10,630 nucleotides of DNA from Spongospora subterranea (Eukaryota > Endomyxa > Phytomyxea > Plasmodiophorida > Plasmodiophoridae), in contig OUQQ01000542.1 in NCBI GenBank assembly GCA_900404475.1, forward strand, positions 3,183-13,812, given 5' to 3'. Under the pieces are notes generated by a model, which saw only the letters and a program-made list of their open reading frames with translations, searched no databases and was not told where the DNA came from. Numbering within the stretch: position 1 is the stretch's first letter; every line of letters begins with the position of its first letter. Below, one piece after another: positions 1-8,140 of the stretch. The position numbers and the translations under genes are program-made.

Positions 1-12
1 GGGGGGGGGGGG
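1..12. repeat. Homopolymer G run at the window edge
   Basis: The window opens with twelve consecutive G residues before ordinary mixed sequence begins. There is no repeated telomere-like unit. A run placed exactly at the boundary looks more like a contig end or a sequencing/assembly artefact than a functional element. Confidence 0.6.
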
Positions 13-558
13 CTCTAACGCTGCCGATTGTCCCTTGGAATACCCAATCTGGATCATAATTCAGTGACACCCTATTCCCGCCCATTCCAGGGTTTGCAAA
101 CCTGCTGAAAACTGTACTGCAACCCGTCCCGGCGATAATTCTGAAATGGCATTCGCCAAACCCACTGTGAAAGTTTGCACTTAATCATCTAACAATACAT
201 GCAATCGTTTGGCCATATTCCAAACAAGGTGTTTTGTTAAATGGCAGGGGTTTTATAGGTGTGATCTAATGCGGCACACACTCCTGTGGTAGATTGGGCT
301 ACAAAACTCGTTCTGAGGGTTCGGTGGAGCCGGGGGGCTGTCGACCGATCGACTCAAGTCGCTGCATTGTTCGTTGACATAACCTCTCATCTGGGCGTCC
401 GATATCCCATCTGGATCTGCCCGACCACCACCATGGCGATAATGCCACCACCTGGTCAAGGACCGGTCACAGCCCCTGACTGATCGGAAGACGTTGGAAG
501 GAAACCTGGGTATTGACGACGGCGCCAGAAGGGCCAGGGCTGAAAACAAAAAACGACG
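13..558. other. Intergenic region upstream of the coiled-coil gene
   Basis: I see no supportable gene here. The short open frames on both strands lack family resemblance or are uninterrupted by chance. An in-frame TGA at 541-543 closes the reading frame immediately before the ATG at 559, so this stretch should hold the 5' UTR and promoter of the downstream gene. A TATA-like string lies at 251-258, about 300 bp before the ATG, which is weak evidence on its own. Confidence 0.4.
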
Positions 559-2774
559 ATGATGGGCAAAACAATGGGATACGCTCAAGAATATGAACGA
601 CAGAAACAGTTGAGCCAGGTTCATGGCCGGATGGGTGTTGGCGTTGGATCATCGATCCCCAACCTATTGACCGATAGATCCGCCTACATGACCTATCTGG
701 AAACGCAGCTCGATCGTGTGAACGCCTCGTGCATGGCCGTCCAGGCGTTCGCCGATCGAATACAGCAGATCGAGGATCACACGATTCGTGTCGAGTCGCG
801 ATTACAATCGGTAAAAATGTTTTCCGCCAACGGTCAGCCCGATGACGCCCTGGGCGTTTTTCTCGTAGCTGTCGCAAGAAATGCAGATCGGGTTCGCTGA
901 TGGCGCCCGCCTGAACGATCGGACCGAATCCGAGAACAGGACGCTGAACGATCGAACAGAAGCGCTGGAAAATCGGTGCAAGAATGTCGAATCGCAAATC
1001 AAACAGGTTCTAATTGATATTCCCGATATCGAAACGCAGGTTCGGGACCGATTTTTCTGTCGATATTCACGTTCGTCTGGCCAACCGACGATCCCATTTA
1101 GGTTTACCAGATTGTGAAGGCGAAAATGGCGTCGTTGACGTCGACGCCAGACGGTATTGAGAACAAGATCAACACCATTGTGGAAAAGCGCATCGAACAG
1201 TTGATGCTATCGCAGACGTGAGAAAACGGGGTTTTTTGGAGATTGTCGCCGGTTTCTGAGCAAATGACGGAACAGAGCGTCGGAAAGGACGTGCCGATCG
1301 GCGCTGGCGATAGAGCGGGATGAGGTCAGGGCGATGTGCCAAAGCACAGAGACGAGGATCACCTCCGCCCTGCAGCAGCATTCGGCCGAGGTCGTGGCCA
1401 GGATGAACGCGGTCAGGCACGAGATCATGGGCAACGTGCGGGAACAGGTTCACCCCCTCCGGGCATCGGAATTCGTGATCTGACTCGTTCGTTCCCCCTC
1501 AGATCAAGGCCGAACAGGTTCGCGATCATCGCGATCTCCAGTTCCAGAAACTGTCGAAGCTCCAAGAGCAGGTCCACGCGGATTCGCGTTGTTGTTTTTC
1601 TGATTTGGTGATTTTTTGTTCTGGTTCAGATCACGTCGCTTCGTCCAGGAATCGTATCCCATCTGTCGTCGCTAAACGAGAAGGTCTCGTCCATGGTCGG
1701 TATTTCCACTCGCTGAGGCGGCGATTGGCGCCTGATTGTTGTTTTGTTTTGGCGAGTTAGGAGAGGGCGGAACGCGATCGTGAAGACCTGGTCAGCGCCA
1801 TTGACGCCCGGTCGCGAAACGCCGAACAAATCTGCACGCGATTGGCGCGAGACGCCCTGAACAAGGTCAGCGGATGCGAATTCTGAAAACCGACAAACCC
1901 TGATCGGGCACCGCAGATCGAACTGCATCGACGCGAAGCCATGGACAAGATCGGTGATCTGTCCGAGATCGTCCGACAGAATTTGCCGTTAGAGAAGGAC
2001 ATTCGTCACGAGCTGTTGGAGCGCGAGAAGGCCATGGCGACGTTGATCAGCAATACGGAGCGCCAGGTAATTCCGTTTTCATGGTTCTCCAGCGGCGATC
2101 GTCGACACCCGACTTGCTGGATAGGTTCAGCGCCTGGCCGATGCGGTCGATCAACAGAAGCGCCAGGCGGATGGGCAACAAGGTCCGGTCGAGGCACGGC
2201 GACGCGATCGGGAGCCGAACCAGGGCAATTCCGATCATGTTCATGAAACGAGACGGATCGCGTCTCGTTCCAAAATCCCGTAATCGTTTGTTGTTTTTCG
2301 AATTCGCGGCTATCGGAGTTGAAATGATGTAGACAAAGGGACGACGACGACGACGACGACAGTAGCGACGATGATGATGCCGATTCGGTCCAGCAACGAC
2401 GTCCGGCCTGGATGGGATTGCTGTCGAAATGGAGAAGCGCGGGCGATGATCGACCGATCAATATCAAGTCAGCGACGGCGCCGTCGAGCAGTGCAACGGA
2501 ACGTGGCGATGGATTGGGTCGCCCGAAACCCGTTGGTGTGGCCGATGGAACGGGCTGTCCCGAGCGAATCGATCACGACGCGAATCTGAAGACGATAATC
2601 CAGACGATCGACGAGATGGAGTCCAGCTGCCAAAAAGGATCGGATACGCCGACGACCCCGGGGGCGGCGCGTTGTGTCGGCAATGGCGACAAAAAGCGGG
2701 TTCCAAAGAAGGCCCAGAAACCGAACCGCAAGCGAGGGACGGCGACCAATGGTAATAAGAGGTGTAAACCGTGA
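559..2774 (+). CDS. Long coiled-coil protein of unknown function (ten exons)
   Basis: I do not recognise the family. Splicing by eye gives exons 559-810, 869-1039, 1102-1217, 1276-1447, 1503-1571, 1630-1695, 1761-1865, 1917-2066, 2125-2279 and 2333-2774, with all phases consistent, for about 565 residues. Exon 3 could instead start at 1111, making the protein three residues shorter. The start is the first ATG after an in-frame stop at 541. The product is hydrophilic and rich in Glu, Arg, Gln and Asp. Residues about 40-410 look like a nearly continuous coiled coil. Next comes an acidic run of seven Asp, two Ser and four Asp (about 422-434), encoded by a GAC repeat at 2340-2360. The Ser/Thr/Gly-rich tail ends in a Lys/Arg-rich segment (last 28 residues, containing KKRVPKK and NRKR) that could be a nuclear or nucleic-acid-binding signal. 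No signal peptide or membrane segment is visible. A structural, cytoskeletal or centrosomal role is only a guess. Confidence 0.75.
2340..2360 (+). repeat. GAC trinucleotide repeat encoding poly-Asp
   Basis: Seven GAC codons in a row sit eight bases into the last exon of the coiled-coil gene, followed by AGT AGC and more GAC/GAT codons. In the reconstructed frame they encode the acidic run. The acceptor TAG (2330-2332) lies just before the repeat, so length changes would alter the protein without shifting the frame. Confidence 0.7.
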
Positions 2775-2817
2775 AAATACAAACAATCACCATAGAGAAC
2801 GATAAATTCAGGAGAGG

Positions 2818-2823
2818 TTTATT
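2818..2823 (-). terminator. Polyadenylation signal AATAAA of the hydrolase gene
   Basis: On the minus strand the canonical hexamer AATAAA lies about 43 nt past the hydrolase stop codon, inside the 91-bp gap between two convergent genes. This spacing suits a compact fungal 3' end. No equally clear hexamer is seen for the convergent coiled-coil gene. Confidence 0.55.
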
Positions 2824-2865
2824 TGGAAATGTCGTTGGGGATTTGGGTAAATGTCGTGGCGGGAA

Positions 2866-3726
2866 TTATTGATGACGGGCGATGAATTCAACCAGGGAAT
2901 CAACGAACTGCCGAGCGTGATCGGGGGACGACGACAGGTCGTGGTTGGCGCCATCCAGAAGCACGGCGCGACTGTCGGGGACGAGGCGGGCGATGCGCTC
3001 ACTAAGGCGGCGCTGGTCGACCACCCGCTCCGGCACATACTCGTCGGCCATCGAGAACGCCCACAGCGACGGGATGGCGATATGGCCCAGGCCCACGACC
3101 AGCTCCGAGTCGGTCAGGTCGTCGCTGAACGGGTCGTCGTCCGTCAGGCGGTTCGTCATCGACGCGAATCGCCCCGCCGTGATGGCGCAATCGAACAGCG
3201 TCGCACGCGGCATGAACTCTCGCGCCCGCCCCGCGTCGACCATGTCCAGGGCCAGGGCGATGTGCTTCTCAGCGCCGGGGACCAGGTTCTCAATGTAAAG
3301 CCGGTCCGAGACGGGCGCCTGGAACACGACGCCCCTGATCACGTTGGCGAAATCGCAGTAATGATCGCGCAGGAAGCGGATGCAGTCCTGGCAGCCGGTC
3401 GAGTGGCCCATCAGGATGATGGATCGGGAGCGGTGGCGGTGAACCAGGTGGCGGACGACCAGGGCCATGTCGCGCGCGTCGTCGGCGACCTCGTACGAGC
3501 CGAACGCGGCGCCCGACGACCGCAGCGAGCACTGGACCAGGGACGTGGCCGGCGGCAGGCGCGCCTGCAGGGCCGGGCCCACGTAGGGCCAGCACGACAG
3601 CAGGCCGTCCAGCAGGCCCGGCACGAACACGACGTGGCTGCGGCTCGACTCGTGGTCGCCCGAGATCAGGGTCACGACCGCCCCGTCCCCGTCGTCGTGC
3701 GTCAATCTTTCTAAAAACCCGTTCAT
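2866..3726 (-). CDS. Alpha/beta hydrolase, DUF1749 (UPF0613) family
   Basis: This is a single exon of 286 residues starting at MNGFL and ending in TAA. The nucleophile elbow reads MGHSTGCQD (Ser109), and that extended string is what I associate with DUF1749 (PF08538). The likely acid is Asp228 (MADEYVP) and the catalytic His is His262 (DGANHDLSS). An early VFVPGLLDGLL (33-43) fits the oxyanion-hole loop, and FQAPVSDR (135-142) follows the nucleophile strand as in this family. There is no signal peptide or membrane segment, so it is probably cytosolic. Members are serine-hydrolase-like proteins of poorly known substrate; an ester or lipid substrate is inference only. It lies tail-to-tail with the coiled-coil gene (91 bp) and 182 bp downstream of the thioredoxin reductase on the same strand. 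Codons are strongly G/C-ending, which opens a long shadow frame on the other strand. Having no introns between two intron-dense genes is unusual. Confidence 0.85.
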   Translation of the reverse strand: MNGFLERLTHDDGDGAVVTLISGDHESSRSHVVFVPGLLDGLLSCWPYVGPALQARLPPATSLVQCSLRSSGAAFGSYEVADDARDMALVVRHLVHRHRSRSIILMGHSTGCQDCIRFLRDHYCDFANVIRGVVFQAPVSDRLYIENLVPGAEKHIALALDMVDAGRAREFMPRATLFDCAITAGRFASMTNRLTDDDPFSDDLTDSELVVGLGHIAIPSLWAFSMADEYVPERVVDQRRLSERIARLVPDSRAVLLDGANHDLSSSPDHARQFVDSLVEFIARHQ

Positions 3727-3908
3727 TATCGAAATGAGCCGAAACGGCCGCTGGAACTGTCGCGCACGGCCTCAATCGCCGACAGCACGTGATGGTTTTC
3801 GTTGGAATTTTGATTGGGATCGCCATTGATAAACAGACAATGAATTTATATTTGTATTTTTTTTCTGGCGTCGAAAATGATGCGATAAATTTCGGGGGGA
3901 AAGTGGGA

Positions 3909-5332
3909 TTACTTGTGGGTTTGAGGGCGTTCTTCGAGCCAGCGCTCGGCACTGATCGCGGCCATACAGCCGAACCCGGCGGCGGTAATCGCCTGGCGGA
4001 AGACCTTGTCGTGGCAATCGCCGGACGCGAACACGCCGTCGATGCTGGTGAACACGCCGTTGTGCACTTTGATGTAGCCGGCGTCGTCAAGTTCCACTCC
4101 TGTCAGGGGCGGTAAATGAGCGCTGGGAATGACGAATGGGTACGGGGACGAACCTGATCCTTTCAGGTAAGCCGTGTTGGGATCGTGCCCGATCGCCATG
4201 AACAGACCGCCGGCTTCGACAGTGTATTGCTCGTTCGTGATCACATTCTCCAGCACGATACCGGAGAGCGTCTGGTCTCCAACGTAGGACACGATGGAGG
4301 TATTCCACAGCACTTCAATCTGGAAACATTGTGAGTATCTTCCCACACCGTTCCGCTGCGATTTGACCAACCTTGGGATTTTCCAGCGCACGAGTCGCCA
4401 TCGCTTTTGATGCTCGCAACTTATCCCGGCGATGAATAATCGATACCTGAACTGACTGGTAAATTCGATAAAAAACAGCAGATAACTGCCCGACCTTGCT
4501 GGCGAATTTTGTAAGGAAAATCGCCTCTTCACAAGCGCTATCGCCGCCGCCGACCACAAAGATGTGCTTCCCGCGGAAGAGAGGAAGTGGCCCATCGCCT
4601 AGGTGAAAAAGGATTAGCAAAGTTAATCTATGAACGGCAATCTGGCGATTTTCAACCGCACATGTTGCACATGCGGAAATGCCGCGATTCACAAACACGC
4701 TTTCGCCCGGTGCGTTCATCCAGCGAGCCCTGGCCCCGTTCGCCAGAATCAACGCGTCGCACGAGACCCAGTTGCCGCCGATCAGAACCTGTTTTCAACA
4801 AATCAGGACAACGATGCTGAAATTCACGGACGTCGGGTGAGATTTACATTTTGAGGGCCGCCGTTTTGAAGCTTAACTTCGGTGACGAACTCTTCGATAA
4901 CTTCGCAGTCGAACCGCTTCGCTTGTTCGAACATACGCTCGATCAGATCGCTGCCAGTAACATCGTTGGGGAACCCTGAGAAACGCATTATTCGAAAAAC
5001 TGGGGAGGAAACCGATTAGAACCCAATCCAAACCAGGGAAATTCGAGACTTCGGTGGTGATCATCAACTGCCCACCAGGCATCAGCGTCCCAGATACAGA
5101 TCCAGCAGCGATAATCGGGGTCAGGCCCGCTCGCCCACAGTAAATCCCGGCGGTCAGCCCTGATCAGCATCGCCAAGGGTCAGCGCGGGTCGAGGGCAGG
5201 GCCGAATACAGTACCGGATGGGCCACCGCCGATGATCACGACGGGTACGTGTCTGGCCACTCCCGTCATCAAATGCCTCAGAACCGTCCCTTGGCGCAAT
5301 CCCGATCGACCCGTTGTGATTCTCTGGATCAT
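3909..5332 (-). CDS. Thioredoxin reductase, low-molecular-weight type (eight exons)
   Basis: This NADPH-dependent flavoenzyme reduces thioredoxin. Exons in transcript order are 5332-5215, 5159-5034, 4975-4848, 4788-4662, 4598-4495, 4446-4372, 4319-4154 and 4099-3909 (introns 48-63 nt, all phases matching), giving 344 residues. The FAD dinucleotide motif GGGPSG is at 35-40, and GGQL and NFPGFP segments follow. The redox centre CATCDG (Cys164, Cys167) is only restored by splicing across 4599-4661. The NADPH-binding [10 protein letters not shown] starts at 183 and [10 protein letters not shown] at 206. The C-terminal FAD contact ASGD...[13 protein letters not shown] is intact. Length and cysteine spacing match the yeast-type enzyme. 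Two starts are possible: ATG at 5332 adds 21 residues that are Arg-rich and lack acidic residues, resembling a mitochondrial presequence; ATG at 5269 gives a 323-residue, presumably cytosolic form. Both have T at -3, so context does not decide. An in-frame TAA lies upstream of the first ATG. Two introns (4447-4494 and 4100-4153) are stopless multiples of three. Confidence 0.93.
5330..5332 (-). promoter_or_regulatory. Upstream alternative start codon of thioredoxin reductase
   Basis: An ATG lies 63 nt in frame upstream of the ATG at 5269-5267. The added 21 residues begin [11 protein letters not shown], contain five Arg and no Asp or Glu, and could form an amphipathic helix. The weak context at both ATGs (T at -3) would allow leaky scanning, and alternative transcription starts could also choose between them. 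Which one is used cannot be settled from the sequence. Confidence 0.5.
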
Positions 5333-6330
5333 GTACCGACTGTCGCGACAGCGCCAAGGCGGGGCCTGTTAGGGGCGCAACCCCGCTCGACCTCTCCCAA
5401 GTCCAAACCCCACTGGGTAACAGAGGCGAAATTAGCCCAATCCATGTTACTTCGACTGTGGCGAAATTGGTTCAGTGGCGAAATTGGCCGAGAAATGGGT
5501 CAGGAATCAAAACATGATATTTTATTGAAATGACATCAGCTTTAGGCTGTTGGAAAGAGCGTCGTGTCGTTCGGAATCGTCAACAGGAAAAAGGAACACG
5601 CTTTTGCAGTCGTCGAAGCGTCGCGAAGGTGACAGCCTTGAGTCAGCGGTCGTGGGATGTTTTGTCTGCGGCCGTGTTTGAAGAGTCTGAAGATCGGCGA
5701 ATGAACTCCTTTGCGCGAGAAATTGCACGCGGCAGAGCACCGTATGTCGCGTTGGTGTTTTCTTGGTTGAACAAATGTAGTTGAATGATGGAGAGTATCG
5801 AAGAGCTCATAATCGCAAATCGTAAAACTGATGTCCACGGCTGATCGTCCATTCCAGACAACGCTCGCAGAAGCATCGTCCTCGTCGATATCACAGATCA
5901 ACCGCGAAGTCAATTTTACAATTGGCGATTATGTCCACCCCAAGTCAGAGTAAAAACAATCCTGTGTCAGTTGGTTTGGCCACAATGAACGTCAGGGTTT
6001 CCAACACACGAGCGATGTAGCGACCCGAAGAAAAATCTCAAAAGTACGACGGCTCAATCTTTGATTGCCGACATACTGGATCCTGTCAACAATGCTGCTG
6101 GCTGTAGACGCCCAATGCTTTTTGCCAGACGGAAAATCGGAATCCGGTACTGGTAGCCAATACAGATGGCCATGAAAATGTTTCAACCGATTCTCGGAAC
6201 AATGTTAGTGGCGATACGCGCGCCGACACGACAACGGTCGGACAGAACGTTTAATGATTCTGGTCCCCATTGCAGTTTGATGAACGTAGGTGAATCACGA
6301 TAACTTCGTTTGGTCTTTCGGGTTATGTAC
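5333..6330. other. No supportable gene; reductase promoter, then unassigned sequence
   Basis: The first 150-200 bp should carry the 5' UTR and promoter of the minus-strand thioredoxin reductase. The rest contains several open frames of 60-120 codons on both strands (for example around 5530-5910), but none shows a motif, repeat or splice pattern I can defend. Given what follows, part of it may be further decayed retrotransposon. Confidence 0.35.
5425..5487. repeat. Three copies of the 11-mer GGCGAAATTRG upstream of thioredoxin reductase
   Basis: Direct copies occur at 5425-5435, 5460-5470 and 5477-5487; the second and third are identical and the first differs at one base. They lie about 93-155 bp upstream of the first reductase ATG. 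The core, read as TTTCGCC on the gene strand, loosely resembles E2F/SCB-type cell-cycle sites, but a cognate factor is speculative. Confidence 0.45.
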
Positions 6331-6597
6331 TTTACTGCCCACCGTCATTTTGGCGAACGGCTCAATGTGAAAACATTGTAATTCTCTACGACAAAATCGT
6401 TATCAGCAGCGGATGATGAATTGGGAAACTGTGAAATACGTCAGGAAATAACTCTCCAATGATTGTTCACTGTTAGAACCGCATTTCGAGAAACGATAAT
6501 GCTGGTGGCGCTGCAATGTTCGACGCGCAAAGTTGGCAATGATTGAGGGTTTAGAACAAGAGGCGAACTCTATGGGTCAAACCGCAGATGAAATCTA

Positions 6598-7107
6598 AGC
6601 AAAGCTGCTGTAGCTGTTCCCTGGAGAAGTGGCACTTTACACATCGATGTGTTTGGTCCCGGAATCGGTCGTCAAAGGTCCTCAATTGTCGCCATTGGCC
6701 CGGACTCATGAGACCAGCAATGCCATGATCAAATTGTTTTTAGCATGACGACGACACGATGAACCTCGCCATTAAATTCGCGTGTTCATAGGTGGCTTGA
6801 TTTACGGAAATGGCCGGCGTTATCAATCGTGCACAGTGACGCCCGAAAAGGATCACGCCGGAGTTGGTGGAAAATTGAGAAAACTCGGCTCCTGGCGGAA
6901 GGCTTATCGCAGCGCTTTCGTGTAAACTACAGTGCAATTGTTGCAACAAGTGGCACATCAAGAATGGCTCTCGTTTGTCGTCTGGTCATAGCGGAGGGAG
7001 CATTACAAATCAAGATTTCGATGAGGAGCCGTATATGCCCGAACCGGATGGTTTCAGGAAAGAATCGAGTTGCTTCTGGCGGTTTGCGTCGCTGTTGCCA
7101 TCTCTAG
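6598..7107 (+). pseudogene. Integrase catalytic-core remnant (Gypsy-like)
   Basis: One frame, with at least two internal stops, reads GTLHIDVFGPG with Asp codon 6646-6648, matching the first catalytic Asp region of retroelement integrases. It continues to IVHSDARK with Asp codon 6838-6840, 64 residues later, a spacing normal for the DDE core. The third motif region (VATSGTSRMALVCRL, about 6940-6984) resembles the usual P..NG..ER context but has no Glu at the expected place. The upstream PW residues also fit. The fragment is non-functional: stops interrupt it, the catalytic Glu is missing, and the frame drifts after about 6990. Confidence 0.6.
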
Positions 7108-7322
7108 CTCGGCTTGAAAGCGGCCCATCGCCTCTCATGGCGACCCCTTTTGATCGACAGCATCGTTGGCGTCAACCGACCTCCAACAAGAAGGAAGGAG
7201 TCGATCGGGGAGCCGCCAGCAGATGCGATCGGGGCCTTTTGGCCGTCAGTTTCAAATTATGCATTTCGGGCGCAATTTACGGGAAGGAAACACGACGGTA
7301 GTTATTGGGTTATGCGTTGATG

Positions 7323-7621
7323 ATGGGAATGGCCAACAACAACGATAACCTCGCCGAAAGAATCGTTTCAAGGCTCGGTTCCGAATTCCACATTACTGAC
7401 CCAGGCGAACCCACCATTCCCAAAATCCAGGCGGCCACCTGCATTGTTAGAAACAAATGAACAGTTTCAGCGTGCCCTCATATGAATCGCCAGTACTTCA
7501 CATCAACCATGACCGGTTCGTGGTGTCATCGCCCGTGATCGCATACGTGGCACCCGAAGATGATTTAGGACACGATAGTCGCTCTGCGGGAATGAAGGAG
7601 AACACGATATTGATTGCAGAT
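7323..7621 (+). other. Two small adjacent open frames between the integrase and RT remnants
   Basis: The first frame starts at ATG 7323 and ends with TGA at 7458-7460 (45 residues, containing NNDNLAERIV). The second starts at ATG 7457, overlapping that stop, and ends with TGA near 7621 (54 residues, containing YESPVLHINHDRF). Their composition looks more protein-like than the surroundings, and they lie where element coding sequence would be expected. I cannot match either to a domain; they may be fragments of one frame-shifted coding stretch. Confidence 0.3.
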
Positions 7622-7720
7622 TGACCGGGTAACTTGGTCGGGTTCCCGGTTTAGTTCTCGATTTCTTTCAGGTTGCCTTAGTTAATGTACAGGATTGTGG
7701 GCAACAATTCCGGGTAATGC

Positions 7721-8130
7721 TTGGAGTTTCGCCATATGGATGATCGCTTTTCAGATACGGTTGACGAACATATGCATAGCCTTCGATATTTGGACATTGT
7801 CGACCCAATCGACCGCAATGTAAACCACTTCACATATAGAAATCGATCAACAATGTTCTCCTTGGCCGCTGAGTTGCGGAAGCTCGAACAAGCTGGGATG
7901 GATCACGCCGCCGTTTCGGTGGCAGTAATCGACGTGCGACGATGAATCCGCTGTTGACCAATGGCGATCGTAACGGGTTCTCCCGCTCGAATCAAGCCTG
8001 TGGTAACCAACATGGCGATATCGACAAATAATATCGTCATTCGATGATATGGAGCGATGCAGCGCTTCCAAGGTGGCTATGGCGTCGCAATTGCAGGATG
8101 TTCCTACGATGTCTTCTATACTCCACGTTT
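7721..8130 (+). pseudogene. Reverse-transcriptase N-terminal remnant (Gypsy-like)
   Basis: The frame from 7721 to 7945 reads DRFSDTVDE, PIDRNVNHF and then ELRKLEQAGMDHAAVSVAVI. This resembles the lead-in to Ty3/Gypsy reverse transcriptase (vF...H.I...eL..Ll..GiI.pS.Spwa.p). About 33 codons further on, at the normal distance, SFDDMERCSASKV (from about 8040) resembles the IDdlLd.L..AkvFS motif, and a shifted frame then gives GGYGVAIAG, like SGYhQI. The YxDD catalytic box is not found. Frame changes and stops make it non-functional. Confidence 0.45.
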
Positions 8131-8140
8131 ATTTTGATAC

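Larger units (their letters stand above)
6338..8140 (+). mobile_element. Decayed Ty3/Gypsy-like LTR retrotransposon relic
   Basis: Integrase-like and reverse-transcriptase-like fragments sit on the plus strand, broken by many stops and frameshifts. In order I see a possible HHCC zinc-finger remnant (AHRHFGERLN from 6338; CSTRK from 6517 in another frame), the integrase core (about 6598-7107), a GSYWVM-type integrase C-terminal remnant near 7300, two small coding-like frames (7323-7621), and an RT N-terminal remnant (7721-8130). No LTRs, gag or RNase H were identified. The ends are arbitrary limits of recognisable signal. The assignment rests on motif resemblance only. Confidence 0.55.

Noticed and set aside
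1..199. A minus-strand frame open to the left edge of the window
   Set aside because: About 60 codons without a start or a recognisable motif; it is too short to tell from chance and runs into the G homopolymer.
253..624. A 123-codon minus-strand frame with a hydrophobic start resembling a signal peptide
   Set aside because: It overlaps exon 1 of the coiled-coil gene on the opposite strand and shows no domain after the hydrophobic start.
2851..3714. A 287-codon plus-strand open frame opposite the hydrolase
   Set aside because: It is an antisense shadow of GC-rich codons; its translation is low-complexity Arg/Ala/Val/Gln with no motif, while the minus strand has a full catalytic triad and family signature.
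3290..4090. A 266-codon minus-strand frame covering the hydrolase start and the reductase end
   Set aside because: It runs out of frame through two recognised genes and gives Arg/Pro/Gly-rich nonsense over the hydrolase.
3909..4595. Reading the reductase as one 228-residue ORF
   Set aside because: Only part of the frame matches the family; it includes unspliced intron sequence and has the wrong frame upstream of 4371. Splicing restores the whole protein.
5542..5913. Overlapping 83-123 codon frames on both strands
   Set aside because: No motif, no splice pattern, no neighbouring support; both strands are equally open, so no coding strand can be chosen.
5992..6186. A 64-codon minus-strand frame
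   Set aside because: It looks somewhat protein-like but matches nothing I know and lies beside plus-strand relic sequence.
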